A stretch of 64,000 bases of DNA from Paenibacillus sediminis (GCF_017873765.1 NZ_JAGGKP010000001.1:1054001-1118000); one strand, 5' to 3'. Positions 8,606 to 18,086 are shown, counted from the first letter of the stretch. Notes: generated from the sequence alone by a model not told the origin. Translations and numbers: made by a program.

Positions 8606-9415
8606 TTATCCTATGAAACGAACAAGTTCACGATTAAACTTATCTTTCTCACAATAGAATATTCCATGACCGCTATATTGAAACGGTATAAGTTCAGACC
8701 CCGTGATTCCGGCATGCATTAATTCGGCTAATACGAATGGGCATCTTTTGTCTTGCACACCGTGGAAGATGGCTGTAGGTACATGAATCTTCGGCAAATC
8801 TGGACGTAAATCTTCATCTCGTAGCGACATCATAGCCATAGCTGATGAATGTCCAGACGCTTCCATTCCAAGCCCTTGGAACCATTTTTTAAAACTTCCC
8901 GTAATATAACGCTCAAAGTACAAGTCTCCAAGGTCCTCTAACATTTTTGGGCGATCATTGTAGGTACCTTCAATCAATTTATTTGCTTCCTCTTTCGTTC
9001 GTCCATACGGAAAATCAGGGCGTCTTGTGTAGACGGGTGCCGCAGCTCCTACTAAAGCTAGTTTCGAGACTTGATACCCCGCATGTCTTGCCATATACCT
9101 TATGGAAATGGCACCACCCATGGAGTGACCGAGTAAAGTAATATTCTGAAGTCCAAGAGTATCAATGATAACACGAATATCATCTGCCAGCCGGTTGTAT
9201 GAATATCCCGTCCATGGACGATCCGATTTACCGAACCCTCGCAAATCAATGCCAATGCATCGATAACCCATTATAGGAAGTCGATTGAACTGGTACTCGA
9301 ATATTTTATGATTAACCGGCCAGCCGTGAATGAAAACAATCGGTTTACCGTTCCCTGGATCTAAATCCTCCACGTACACATTAACATTCTGTTCAACGCG
9401 AATATAGCAGCCCAT
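8606..9415 (-). CDS. Alpha/beta hydrolase (non-heme haloperoxidase/esterase type)
   Basis: 269 residues with the canonical fold order: oxyanion motif FIHGWPVNHKIFEYQ (about 28-42), DLRGFGKSDRP, nucleophile elbow GHSMGG with Ser near 98, an acid in HGVQDKRCP, and the catalytic histidine in YSGHGIF. The GWP and DLRGFGKSDRPW segments are typical of cofactor-free haloperoxidases and aryl esterases. No signal peptide, so cytoplasmic. Substrate unknown. Monocistronic, with a good terminator. Confidence 0.85.
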   Translation of the reverse strand: MGCYIRVEQNVNVYVEDLDPGNGKPIVFIHGWPVNHKIFEYQFNRLPIMGYRCIGIDLRGFGKSDRPWTGYSYNRLADDIRVIIDTLGLQNITLLGHSMGGAISIRYMARHAGYQVSKLALVGAAAPVYTRRPDFPYGRTKEEANKLIEGTYNDRPKMLEDLGDLYFERYITGSFKKWFQGLGMEASGHSSAMAMMSLRDEDLRPDLPKIHVPTAIFHGVQDKRCPFVLAELMHAGITGSELIPFQYSGHGIFYCEKDKFNRELVRFIG

Positions 9416-9511
9416 ATTTCCTCCAAAATAATATAGATCATATTAAACGCCATACTCTGTAAGCAGCGCCTGATATCATAATATGTAAGAATTGGGCTCT
9501 AAGGAATTTGT

Positions 9512-10168
9512 CTAATCAAATCGATACGTCCAAAAACGTTCTTTGCCGAATCTTTCTTGAACTTCTTTACTCTGAGGAGATTTGCCCCCCAGTATCGTTT
9601 TTAATTGCCACTGTGAACGGTGCGCTTGTATGGATCCCATTTTCTTATCTACAAATTCTCTTACGTCATTAAATACATCCGGTGCTCCGATCTCTTGTTC
9701 ACACCCTTGTGAGAAGGCTATGCAGTGTACTGTTGGTCGTTTATCCTTAGGCAGCTTCTGAACCGTACGAATGACAGCAGCTCCTGTTGCATCGTGATCG
9801 GGATGAACGCTGTAGCCAGGGTAGAACGTAATGATTAGCGATGGATTTAGTTCGGTAATAAGGTCACCAATGAGCTTCGTCATTTTGTCCTTATCTTCAA
9901 ATTCAATGGTCTTATCATGAAGCCCCATAAGACGTAAATCTTGTATGCCAATAATTCGGCATGACTCTTCCAGCTCTCTCTTCCGTATATAAGGAAGCGT
10001 CTCGCGGTTTGCAAAAATCGGGTTACCCATATTGCGTCCCATTTGTCCTAACGTCAAACATGCGTATGTTACTGGCGTTCCGCTCTGAATATGCTTAGCA
10101 AGCGTACCTGAAATGCCAAATGATTCATCATCCGGATGCGGAAGCACAACAAGTATATGTCGTTCCAT
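9512..10168 (-). CDS. bshB2: Bacillithiol biosynthesis deacetylase BshB2
   Basis: 218 residues from the ATG at 10168, which has AAGGTGA eight bases upstream; a GTG at 10180 is possible but poorly spaced. LmbE/PIG-L zinc deacetylase signatures: PHPDDES near the start and VHPDHDATG around 125. These supply the zinc ligands and general base. BshB enzymes remove the acetyl group from GlcNAc-malate in bacillithiol synthesis. The N-terminus RHILVVLPHPDDE and the linkage with yojF match the BshB2 (YojG) branch. It lies 24 bases after yojF in one operon. Confidence 0.85.
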   Translation of the reverse strand: MERHILVVLPHPDDESFGISGTLAKHIQSGTPVTYACLTLGQMGRNMGNPIFANRETLPYIRKRELEESCRIIGIQDLRLMGLHDKTIEFEDKDKMTKLIGDLITELNPSLIITFYPGYSVHPDHDATGAAVIRTVQKLPKDKRPTVHCIAFSQGCEQEIGAPDVFNDVREFVDKKMGSIQAHRSQWQLKTILGGKSPQSKEVQERFGKERFWTYRFD

Positions 10169-10192
10169 TTGAATGGTCACCTTCTCTCTTGT

Positions 10193-10537
10193 TTAAAATG
10201 GCTCGCGGCTTAATTGCAAAGATACTAATAGCTTGCCGTCGTTGTCATGGCCAGCTAAGATCAATCGCTCTGTCTCTGTCTCATCATAGTGAGTGAGACC
10301 TTCTGAATATACCCAACCATGCTCTAATTTCAAGCCGACTCGGTAAGGCCCTTTGCCTGCGATCGATCCGTGGGAGTAACGGATGACTCCATTTCGTATA
10401 AAAGTCGCTGCTGCGATCTTAGATTTATCCAAATGAGCAGCGTATGCGCCATTCGTCATTTCAAGATGAATATATAAATCCTGTTCCTTCATTAAATCGA
10501 GGACACGTTGAACTACTTCCGGCTTAATAAGTTCCAT
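10193..10537 (-). CDS. yojF: YojF-family protein (DUF1806)
   Basis: 114 residues. Motifs KPEVVQRVLDLM, VYIHLEMTNGAYA-like (here LYIHLEMTNGAY), RVGLKLEHGWVYSEGLTHY and a C-terminal LQLSREPF fit the small YojF family, which is encoded immediately before bshB2 in many Bacillales. Its biochemical role is unknown. GGAGGAATGG precedes the ATG at 10537. The conserved pairing suggests a function with bacillithiol metabolism, an inference from context. Confidence 0.8.
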   Translation of the reverse strand: MELIKPEVVQRVLDLMKEQDLYIHLEMTNGAYAAHLDKSKIAAATFIRNGVIRYSHGSIAGKGPYRVGLKLEHGWVYSEGLTHYDETETERLILAGHDNDGKLLVSLQLSREPF

Positions 10538-10586
10538 TCTTCCATTCCTCCATTTATCATACAGTGCTTCCGTATCGTAGCATACA

Positions 10587-11522
10587 TTATTGTAATCCGC
10601 AAAGTGCGGTTTCCACTGAATCGGTGAGCGAATATTTAGTGTTAAAGCCTAGTTTTCTAATTTTGGAGTCATCCCAAATTCGGTTTGTCGTAAAAGTTTT
10701 TAGCGCGAATGGAGATACATTATATGAAGTCATTTGCTCATCGGTTAAATCAGCAGGCACATTGATTGTTGCGGCTATTCTGCCTGTTGCACGGTCAATT
10801 TCTTTCTTTAGTTCAAACCAAGTCGTGTCGAATCCTTTCAATAAGTAAATGCCATGATCATCTTCCTGTTGTTGATGAGTCCCTAACCAAACCATTGCCC
10901 GGCCAATATCACGTGTATCAACGAGTGATACTTTAGTCGAACCGCCCCCAATCATCGGATATCGGTCAAGCTTATGCGCTGCTAACATTCTGGCAAAAAA
11001 GGATGAAATGTCTCGGGCCCCTATCGTACTTGCAGGACGTAAAATAGTAGTACGTATCCCCGCCCTTTTTCCAACCTCTTGGACGATTCTTTCCCTTTCT
11101 ATCCCTAGCCGTTGAATGAGAAATTCGGGCTCGGAAATATAAGACTCATCAATAGGTTCATCACGACGAAAATCGTAAATGACAACAGTGCTTAGCTGTA
11201 TAAATTTGCTCGCCCCCTGTTCGGTAGCAGCTTCAACGAGTGTTCTTGTCAGTTTAATCTCGACTTCAGCATCAAGGCTAATTTGCGTGTTTAGCTTCGC
11301 ATCCGCCGTGCAGTTATACACGACCTCATGTCCTCTAATTACATTTTCAATAGCAGTTCGGTTTGAGTAATCGATTCTAATGACGTTGACTCCTAAACTC
11401 TCTAGAAAAGTTACATTGCTCGTGCTTCGCAGGGCTGCCGTTACTTCGTGTCCAGCTAAATGTAATTGTTCAACTACGTGCCCGCCTATAAATCCGCTCG
11501 CTCCAAAAACGATTGCCTTCAT
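10587..11522 (-). CDS. NAD(P)-dependent epimerase/dehydratase family protein
   Basis: An atypical or extended short-chain dehydrogenase of about 311 residues from the ATG at 11522, chosen because AAGGGGTG lies six bases upstream. A coupled start at 11543 that overlaps the ArsR stop (TAATG) is also possible. Rossmann motif GASGFIGGHV at the N-terminus, then DYSN, a Y-containing segment (STVVIYDFRRDEPIDES) and RPASTIGARD. The usual YxxxK catalytic pair is not obvious, so it may bind NAD(P) without classic chemistry. It forms an operon with the ArsR gene and is presumably repressed by it. Confidence 0.75.
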   Translation of the reverse strand: MKAIVFGASGFIGGHVVEQLHLAGHEVTAALRSTSNVTFLESLGVNVIRIDYSNRTAIENVIRGHEVVYNCTADAKLNTQISLDAEVEIKLTRTLVEAATEQGASKFIQLSTVVIYDFRRDEPIDESYISEPEFLIQRLGIERERIVQEVGKRAGIRTTILRPASTIGARDISSFFARMLAAHKLDRYPMIGGGSTKVSLVDTRDIGRAMVWLGTHQQQEDDHGIYLLKGFDTTWFELKKEIDRATGRIAATINVPADLTDEQMTSYNVSPFALKTFTTNRIWDDSKIRKLGFNTKYSLTDSVETALCGLQ

Positions 11523-11542
11523 ACCTTTCACCCCTTGATCCA

Positions 11543-11878
11543 TTAATTACTTTCTTCAACCGTAACGATTAAATCCTTAATGAGCTGTAACGAATCTCTA
11601 ATATTCGTACTTAAGCAATAGTATTTCTCTGTGCCGTTTTTTTTGAATTCTATTAGATTTGCTTGTCTTAATATTTTCAAATGATGAGAAATAGCTGGTC
11701 TCGAAATGTCCATTCGTTCTGTAATTTGATTTACATTCAGACTGGTTTGTTCTAAGAGCAGCGCGATGATTTGTTGACGATTTACGTCGCCTAAAGCCTG
11801 AAATATGGGTGTACTTAATTTGAATTTTTGAAGTATGAGCTCTTTATTCGAGCATTCACGGTTTTCGATAACGATCAC
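11543..11878 (-). CDS. ArsR-family winged-helix repressor
   Basis: 111 residues. Winged helix: FQALGDVNRQQIIALLLEQ, NVNQITERMDISRPAISHHLKILRQANLIEFKKNGTEKYYCL. The recognition helix SRPAISHHL and the wing are clear. No CxC metal motif (ELCVCD in ArsR/SmtB metal sensors) is present, so it is not an obvious metal sensor. The start is a GTG embedded in GAGGTG and is less certain. A 28-bp palindrome lies immediately upstream (11881-11908) beside a sigma-A promoter, pointing to autorepression together with the downstream epimerase gene. Confidence 0.85.
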   Translation of the reverse strand: MIVIENRECSNKELILQKFKLSTPIFQALGDVNRQQIIALLLEQTSLNVNQITERMDISRPAISHHLKILRQANLIEFKKNGTEKYYCLSTNIRDSLQLIKDLIVTVEESN

Positions 11879-11880
11879 CT

Positions 11881-11908
11881 CTATATGTTTAAACTTTTAA
11901 ACATATAG
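11881..11908. promoter_or_regulatory. 28-bp palindromic operator of the ArsR/epimerase operon
   Basis: CTATATGTTTAAA and its mirror TTTAAACATATAG flank two central bases; only the centre breaks symmetry. It lies between the promoter -10 and the regulator's start codon, the expected place for an ArsR operator. Confidence 0.7.
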
Positions 11909-11937
11909 ACTATATAATACATGATTTCATTTGGCAA
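11909..11937 (-). promoter_or_regulatory. Promoter of the ArsR/epimerase operon
   Basis: Minus strand TTGCCA (11932-11937), 17-base spacer, TATAGT (11909-11914). The palindromic operator starts right after the -10. Confidence 0.6.
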
Positions 11938-12035
11938 GCTTTAGATTTATTGAACATATTCCACACCGGATGCCTATGATAAACATACAATGTGGTAATT
12001 ACGTCTACACATTTTTCATGGGAGGGAATGGAAAG

Positions 12036-12881
12036 ATGATATTAATCGGTGGCGTAGAAAGAACTGTCGATACTTCTACTTGGTCTCAGCTCGCGCAGTC
12101 TATTTACGAACAGAAACGGAATAGCCCGATCACATACAGTTACAATTCTGTAGAGCATTTGAATTTTGAGATGAAGCTCCGGAGCAATATCGTTGAAGCA
12201 GCAAAAGGATTAAACGAGAGTGGAGTAAGATTTACTACTTTCAAAAATGCACGCTGTAATGAGCAATTTTGGAATTTGACGGCTGAAGGAGGCTTTCGCC
12301 TTAAGGAGGGGATCACTCCTGCAGCAGGAATAAGGGATATATTCGTGAACGGCAGAATGTATGGCTTTGAATGTGCGACGGCTGTCGTCATTGTGCTCTA
12401 TAGAGGAGTTCTTGATTCTATTCAGGAAACCGAGTTCAATCGAATTTTCGCGAATTTGTTATTATACGATTGGCACTATGACAGCGATCTCCGCCTCATT
12501 CAGGAACAGGGAAGTGAACATGCATATCCCGGAGATGTTTTATATTTTAAAAACCCTGAATTTAACCCTGAAACGCCGCAGTGGCGAGGGGAAAATGCCG
12601 TGAAAGTAGCAGACAATTTGTACTATGGCCATGGAATCGGAATCAGATCGAAGGAAGGAATCCTATTTACATTGAACCGATTTCGGTTACCATTTAGTAC
12701 TACTTCTGCCTATTTGACCGATCAAGTGATCCACCCCGATTTTCTATATATATCCAAATTTGCATCAGGAGCAGCTATTACGAGCGTATCTGCTGACGAG
12801 CAGATCAGCACAAGGTCACCGTACATTTACGCCAGAATAGGCGGACAGAGATTTATTCGAGATCAGTTATTTTCCGCTTAG
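12036..12881 (+). CDS. tgl: Spore-coat transglutaminase Tgl (protein-glutamine gamma-glutamyltransferase)
   Basis: About 281 residues from the ATG at 12036, preceded by GGAGGG; the longer frame upstream lacks a site. Matches Bacillus Tgl: EMKLRSNIVEAAK, AGIRDIFVNGRMYGFECATA with the catalytic Cys at about 113, LLYDWHYD, YFKNPEFNPETPQWRGEN and YGHGIGI. Tgl forms gamma-glutamyl-lysine crosslinks between coat proteins in the mother cell late in sporulation. Slightly longer than the B. subtilis enzyme (~245) because of extra C-terminal residues. Monocistronic; mother-cell sigma control is expected but no such promoter was pinned down. Confidence 0.9.
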   Translation: MILIGGVERTVDTSTWSQLAQSIYEQKRNSPITYSYNSVEHLNFEMKLRSNIVEAAKGLNESGVRFTTFKNARCNEQFWNLTAEGGFRLKEGITPAAGIRDIFVNGRMYGFECATAVVIVLYRGVLDSIQETEFNRIFANLLLYDWHYDSDLRLIQEQGSEHAYPGDVLYFKNPEFNPETPQWRGENAVKVADNLYYGHGIGIRSKEGILFTLNRFRLPFSTTSAYLTDQVIHPDFLYISKFASGAAITSVSADEQISTRSPYIYARIGGQRFIRDQLFSA

Positions 12882-13072
12882 AAATGTTCCAGTACAATGT
12901 TGCCTATAGCATTGCCAGATTCCAGCATTGCGAATGCTACCGGCGATCCGCTCCTCAACCAGAAAGTATTCACTATTGGCACATGGCCAATAATACTTCG
13001 AGCGTAATAGACATGGTACCCGGCTTAAACAAGCACATGAGCCTACTTATTCGCCAATTGTTTCTAAGAATG

Positions 13073-13098
13073 AAAAAAAACCGCGATATACGCGGTTT
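13073..13098 (-). terminator. Terminator of the chemoreceptor gene
   Basis: Minus strand ACCGCG/CGCGGT hairpin followed by eight Ts, close after the stop at 13111. The bases between tgl and this hairpin (12882-13072) show only short unconvincing frames. Confidence 0.7.
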
Positions 13099-13110
13099 AC
13101 TAACTAAGTA

Positions 13111-13968
13111 TTAATTTGTTTCTCCTATCGCTTTCCTAGCAACTTCAGCTAGCAGTCTTGCGTTTGTGCTAAGCTCTTGCATCGTTGCCGATAGCTCCTG
13201 AGTGGCAGCAGATTGATTTACTGTTTCATTACTAATATTTAAAATGGAAGAACTTAGCTTGGTTATTAATTCATTAATCTTGCCAGCTGAATTCGTTATT
13301 TCATCAGCATAATCCTTTGAATTCCTAGCCATTTTCTGTATTTCTGAAGCTACCACCGCAAACCCTTTACCGTGTTCCCCTGCACGAGCTGCTTCGATTG
13401 AAGCGTTTAAGCCTAATATATTGCTTTGCATAGAAATCCGACTTACGGTTTTAGCTATTTTCTCAATTTCCGTCACACTTTCAAGAACAAAATTAGATTG
13501 TTCATTAATTTGATTCATATTTTCAGATAATATCGTTGTAGACCCCGCCACTTCCTCAATGGTTGTCGTGACTTGTTGAACCGCCGCAGATAGGCTGGAA
13601 GCAATACCTAGTAAGGTATTATACTGCTCCAAACTCACTCCAACCCCTACTGCTCCTATAATTTCGCCATCTTCATTGTGAAGAGGTATTGCCATCGCAA
13701 TAATGGGATAACCAAACACTTCTTTAGGAACGTACGTTTTCTGTGCTTTGTTATATTTTACAGCTTCATACATGCCATCTCCCTCTTGAAGAATGTAGCC
13801 TGATTCAAGTCCAAGAGTAAATGTCTTACCCGGAATACTCAGTAATAATTTCTCTGTGTCAGAGACGCCAATGGTCATATCCTCCGAATATAATTCATTA
13901 AGGAAAGGAGCAACTCTCATAAAGCCTTCAAGTAATGGATGGTATTGTGTAGTTGTACCTATCATCAT
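13111..13968 (-). CDS. Soluble methyl-accepting chemotaxis-type receptor (YfmS-like)
   Basis: 285 residues from the ATG at 13968 with AAAGGCGATG just upstream. No transmembrane helix. The N-terminal ~115 residues form a sensory domain ([46 protein letters not shown]). The rest is a short MCP signalling coiled coil with the hairpin core [47 protein letters not shown]. The length and layout match the cytoplasmic B. subtilis receptor YfmS. It probably reports an internal cue to the CheA/CheW array. No che or fla genes are nearby. Confidence 0.85.
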   Translation of the reverse strand: MMIGTTTQYHPLLEGFMRVAPFLNELYSEDMTIGVSDTEKLLLSIPGKTFTLGLESGYILQEGDGMYEAVKYNKAQKTYVPKEVFGYPIIAMAIPLHNEDGEIIGAVGVGVSLEQYNTLLGIASSLSAAVQQVTTTIEEVAGSTTILSENMNQINEQSNFVLESVTEIEKIAKTVSRISMQSNILGLNASIEAARAGEHGKGFAVVASEIQKMARNSKDYADEITNSAGKINELITKLSSSILNISNETVNQSAATQELSATMQELSTNARLLAEVARKAIGETN

Positions 13969-14135
13969 GCATCGCCTTTCATTTTTATTGATTCTGATTG
14001 CTACTGAAAATATTATCATTCATCAAAAGACCGGTACAGCAAATATTTGCCATTCTCATATGTCTTTTGACTTATTTTGTTCCAACCTTTCTCTGTCATC
14101 TTATCTATGAATATATAATTTTTTGTATATAAATA

Positions 14136-14164
14136 TTGACATATAAATTTAATAAATTTAAACT
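14136..14164 (+). promoter_or_regulatory. Promoter of the YhgE-like gene with AT-rich palindrome
   Basis: TTGACA (14136-14141), 17-base spacer, TAAACT (14159-14164). The spacer holds TAAATTT-AAT-AAATTTA (14144-14160), an odd-centred perfect palindrome that could bind a TetR-type repressor. No such gene is adjacent. Confidence 0.5.
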
Positions 14165-14208
14165 TTAACCTTGACTATTATTGTATTAAGAAAAAGGAGA
14201 ATGTCAGG

Positions 14209-16452
14209 GTGAGTATGTTTGCTTCCTTACGAAAAGAATTAAATATGATTCTTAAACATCGAATTCTTTTCGTCGTAACTTGTATTATTTTATTAATCCC
14301 ATGCATCTACGCTGGACCCTTTATTTCTTCTTACTGGGATCCGTATGCACATGTGAAAGACCTCCCCCTCGTCATCGTCAACCATGATGTTGGAACGACA
14401 ATCAATGACGAGAAGGTTAACATCGGGCAACAATTGACGGATGATCTAAAAAACAGTGATGAACTCAAAGTGCTACCGGCCGATGAAAATGCAGCCATTG
14501 AAGGGATGAAGAACAACAAGTATTACATGTTGATCCGCGTCCCTAAAGATTTCTCAAAAAATGCAATGAGCGCTTTTGAGAATGATCAGAAGAAGGCGCA
14601 GCTTGAGATTGTACCGAATGAAGGTTATAACTTTACAGGCGCCTCGATCTCAAACTCTGCTATGGAAAAGGTAAAAAGCGAGCTCGAGCATAAAATTACG
14701 AAAAGTTATACAACAGCCATTTTGGAAGCGGAGCAGAAGCTTGGTGAAGGGCTTGATAAATTAGCAAATGGCGGTAACCAATTGAGTGATGGCGTTACAA
14801 GTGCCAAACAAGGTTCAACAAGTCTTGAGAACGGCATTGAACAATTTGCTAAAGGAACACTGAAGTTCAATCAAGGCATTATGAAACTGTCTGATGGAAC
14901 CAAGCCTATCGATGACGGCGCAAAATCTTTAGCTTCCGGGTTAAGTGGGCTAGATCAAGGTATGGGGAAATTGGCAGATGGAGCCGACAAATTAGCTAGT
15001 GGTATGAAGTATTCAGCAGATAAATCTGTTGATCTGAAAAATGGCGTTCAGCAACTAGTAAACGGAACTTCTGAACTTGAATCCAAAGTTGCTTTAATCG
15101 GCAAAGCCAATCAAGGTGGTCTTGCTCAAGTGACCCAAGAACTAGACAGTCTAACTTCTTCAAACCAAAATGCAAATGACTCAAGTGCAGCACTAGACAA
15201 AGCGCAGCAAGACCTTAAAAGTTCAATTGAGAATAACAACGCTCTATCCGCAGAGGATAAGCAAAAAATGCTGGACCAACTGAACCTATTATCTTCGAAA
15301 TATACTGAAGCCATCAAGCAAAATGGTTCAAATGTAAAAATAGATGAAGTTAAAAAACATCTGCAAGAACAAGTTGAAGGCATGGGCGGCAGACAAGCCA
15401 TGTTAGAAAAAGGACTTGCTCAAATTACTGCTGGACAAGCTAAACTGCTTGAAAGCACGCAGAAGTTCGCAGACGGTCAAGCGCGACTTGCCGCTGGCGC
15501 TTCAGACTTGAGCGAAGGTATTCATGGGGCTAAACAAGGTGCTGATCAGCTCGCTGCTGGAGGTCAACGTCTTGCTGACGGAATTGATCAATTTGCAGCC
15601 GGTACAGATAAGATCAAACAAGCTTCCTCTTCCCTATTGAACGGTAGTGAGAAGTTGGAGCAAGGCTCACTGAAGCTTACGAATGGATTAAGTAAATTGC
15701 AAAATGGTTCATCAGAATTAGCGGAGGGTATCAACACCGCAGATCAAAAAGTAAATGAGAAGCACAGCAATGCTGACGCAGCTGCAGAACTAATCTCCGA
15801 CCCGGTAGAATTGCAAAAAGTTCCGTTTAACCATATTGCACAGTACGGACCTGCATTCGCTCCATATTTCCTATCTCTAGGGTTATATGTAGGCATGTTC
15901 TTATTCTGTTCCTCCTTCCCATTGTTAGAAATCAGACCTGGGCAATCTGCACGAAACTGGTTTATCGGGAAGCTCGGAGTATTGTTAATCATTGGCACTT
16001 TGCAAGCTTTAATATTGGATGCTTTAATCATTCTTATGAAAATACATGTTCAAAACATCGGATATTTCATTCTGTTTAGCATTCTGGCGAGCTGGGCCTT
16101 TACAGCAATTCTTCTCTTCCTGAATACAGCGCTTGATAAAATCGGAAGATTCGTATCTATGGGACTACTGATATTGCAACTTACGTCATGCGGTGGATCC
16201 TTCCCGCTCGAAATGCAATCGTCTTTCTTCCAGCATGTACATGGATGGGTTCCAATGAGCTACACCGTGCTTGGCTTCAAGTCGATTATTTCGATGCCTG
16301 ACAGCCCATCATCTTTCTTATGGAATAGTTGCTTAAGCTTGTTAGTATTTATGATTATAGGTATCGTATTGTCGTTCGCATATTATACGCATCACTTTAA
16401 GAAGCACCATTCTAAAGCTGCGACAACAACAGCTGCACCTAATATGGCGTAA
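14209..16452 (+). CDS. YhgE/Pip-family membrane protein
   Basis: 747 residues. One N-terminal helix (HRILFVVTCIILLIPCIYAGPFISSYWDP) is followed by an extracellular region of about 500 residues. This holds many 11/14-residue repeats of the type LADGxDKLAxG, which are coiled-coil/tape-measure-like. Five or six C-terminal helices (ABC-2/YhgE_Cterm) follow, with WFIGKLGVLLIIG and SMPDSP...WN. Homologues include B. subtilis YhgE, the phage-infection protein Pip and type VII-secretion EsaA-like proteins. Exact role unknown: export or phage receptor. Start GTG at 14209 has AAGGAGA nine bases upstream; an in-frame ATG six bases later is possible. No T7SS genes nearby. Confidence 0.85.
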   Translation: MSMFASLRKELNMILKHRILFVVTCIILLIPCIYAGPFISSYWDPYAHVKDLPLVIVNHDVGTTINDEKVNIGQQLTDDLKNSDELKVLPADENAAIEGMKNNKYYMLIRVPKDFSKNAMSAFENDQKKAQLEIVPNEGYNFTGASISNSAMEKVKSELEHKITKSYTTAILEAEQKLGEGLDKLANGGNQLSDGVTSAKQGSTSLENGIEQFAKGTLKFNQGIMKLSDGTKPIDDGAKSLASGLSGLDQGMGKLADGADKLASGMKYSADKSVDLKNGVQQLVNGTSELESKVALIGKANQGGLAQVTQELDSLTSSNQNANDSSAALDKAQQDLKSSIENNNALSAEDKQKMLDQLNLLSSKYTEAIKQNGSNVKIDEVKKHLQEQVEGMGGRQAMLEKGLAQITAGQAKLLESTQKFADGQARLAAGASDLSEGIHGAKQGADQLAAGGQRLADGIDQFAAGTDKIKQASSSLLNGSEKLEQGSLKLTNGLSKLQNGSSELAEGINTADQKVNEKHSNADAAAELISDPVELQKVPFNHIAQYGPAFAPYFLSLGLYVGMFLFCSSFPLLEIRPGQSARNWFIGKLGVLLIIGTLQALILDALIILMKIHVQNIGYFILFSILASWAFTAILLFLNTALDKIGRFVSMGLLILQLTSCGGSFPLEMQSSFFQHVHGWVPMSYTVLGFKSIISMPDSPSSFLWNSCLSLLVFMIIGIVLSFAYYTHHFKKHHSKAATTTAAPNMA

Positions 16453-16480
16453 TCATGAAATTGCTTAATCAAAAATCACA

Positions 16481-16529
16481 AAAAAGGCTATCCGCCTAAG
16501 GGTTAACCCTCCCGAGCGGATAGCCTTTT
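16481..16529. terminator. Bidirectional terminator between the YhgE-like gene and gntK
   Basis: AAAAGGCTATCCGC pairs with GCGGATAGCCTTTT, a 14-bp perfect stem with A and T flanks, between convergent genes. Confidence 0.85.
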
Positions 16530-16541
16530 CTGTACCATTCC

Positions 16542-18086
16542 TTACTTGATCATTTTACGCTGAAATTCAGCGATACGATCATATTCTTCTTCAAGCTTGC
16601 GTGAGATTCGAATATATATAGGAAGAAGTTCACGGTAAATCTTCACGTGCTCTTCATTAGGTTCATGCTGATTCGTCATCCCAATCATGTCTTTCACGAC
16701 ATCCAGAGAATCGATTTTGCCGATAGCATATAGACCAAGAACAACTGCCCCGAGGCAAGAACTTTCAAAGCTCTCAGGTACGACAACTTCTTGATCGAAA
16801 ATATCAGCCATCATTTGGCGCCATAATGCAGAACGTGCAAATCCGCCTGTTGCATGAATTTTAGCAGGTCTGCCTATGCGTTCTTCAAGTGCTAGCATCA
16901 CAGAATACAAGTTAAAGAGTACGCCTTCTAATGCAGCACGTATCATATGTTCCTTCTTATGATGCAGCGACAATCCAAAGAATGAGCCGCGTGCATCAGG
17001 ATTCCACAAAGGAGCGCGCTCCCCTGCAAGATATGGATGGAACAATAGTCCATCAGCACCAGGCTGAACTTGTTCAGCAATTTTAGTCAGCACATCGTAT
17101 GCGCTAATTCCAAGTCGTTTCGCCGTTTCTACTTCAGATGCAGCAAATTCATCACGAATCCAGCGGAATATGACTCCGCCGTTGTTAACCGGTCCTCCAA
17201 TGACCCACTTATCCTCTGTTAATGCATAACAGAAAAATCTTCCTTTCGGGTCCGTTACGGGTCTGTCTACTACTGTCCGGATCGCTCCGCTCGTTCCAAT
17301 CGTTACCGCAACAACTCCAGGATCGAATGCGCCTACACCAAGATTGGAGAGCACTCCATCGCTTGCTCCTACTACAAATGGAGTAGAGACGCTTAGTCCC
17401 ATTTCCTTCGCATAAGCAGTATCCATATTTCGCATAACATGAGTAGTCGGTACAAGTCTAGATAGACGGTCACTTGTAACGCCTGCAATACGCAGCGCTT
17501 CTTCGTCCCAATCCAGCTTCTCAAGGTTAAGCATTCCTGTTGCGGAAGCTAACGAGTAGTCAACAACATATTCGCCAAACAATTTTGCAAAAATATACTC
17601 TTTGATGGAAATAAATTTACTTGTTTTATTAAAGAGTTCTTGCTCCTCACGAGAGAGCCACATCAGCTTCGTTAGAGGTGACATTGGATGAATCGGCGTT
17701 CCCGTACGCATGTAAATCTCGTGGCCGTTATATTCTTTCTTTAATACTTCAGCCCATTTAGCGCTGCGATTATCCGCCCAAGTAATACAGCGAGTTAACG
17801 GATTCCCATCCGCATCAACAGCAATAACACTGTGCATCGCTGAGCTGAAAGAAACGAGCAAAATCTGCTCAGGTCTAACGCCCTCCTGCCCAACAATTTG
17901 TTTAACCGAATACATGACCGCTTCGAAAATTTCATCAGGGTCCTGCTCAGCAACGCTGGCAGTGGGAGTATACAAAGGATACTCCCTGCCTGCCTGTGCT
18001 GCTACTTTACCGTTTTCATGAAACAAAACGGCCTTGGTGCTTGTTGTGCCGATATCGACACCAATCATGTATTGGGAAGATCCCAT
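16542..18086 (-). CDS. gntK: Gluconate kinase, FGGY family
   Basis: 514 residues, the usual length of Bacillus-type gluconokinase. N-terminal ATPase motif GVDIGTTSTKAVLF, then SSAMHSVIAVD, TWADNRSAKWAE, PIHPMSPLTKLMWL, the FGGY signature region GADGLLFHPYLAGERAPLWN and HATGGFARSALWRQMMADIF. It phosphorylates gluconate to 6-phosphogluconate in the cytosol. It lies 33 bases after gntP in the same operon. Its product could enter the pentose phosphate pathway through the 6-phosphogluconate dehydrogenase encoded at 33319-34212. Confidence 0.92.
   Translation of the reverse strand: MGSSQYMIGVDIGTTSTKAVLFHENGKVAAQAGREYPLYTPTASVAEQDPDEIFEAVMYSVKQIVGQEGVRPEQILLVSFSSAMHSVIAVDADGNPLTRCITWADNRSAKWAEVLKKEYNGHEIYMRTGTPIHPMSPLTKLMWLSREEQELFNKTSKFISIKEYIFAKLFGEYVVDYSLASATGMLNLEKLDWDEEALRIAGVTSDRLSRLVPTTHVMRNMDTAYAKEMGLSVSTPFVVGASDGVLSNLGVGAFDPGVVAVTIGTSGAIRTVVDRPVTDPKGRFFCYALTEDKWVIGGPVNNGGVIFRWIRDEFAASEVETAKRLGISAYDVLTKIAEQVQPGADGLLFHPYLAGERAPLWNPDARGSFFGLSLHHKKEHMIRAALEGVLFNLYSVMLALEERIGRPAKIHATGGFARSALWRQMMADIFDQEVVVPESFESSCLGAVVLGLYAIGKIDSLDVVKDMIGMTNQHEPNEEHVKIYRELLPIYIRISRKLEEEYDRIAEFQRKMIK

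Noticed and set aside
12884-13114. 76-codon plus-strand frame after tgl
   Set aside because: No ribosome site, runs through the terminator of the convergent chemoreceptor gene; an alternative 36-codon frame starting at 12898 is also unsupported.
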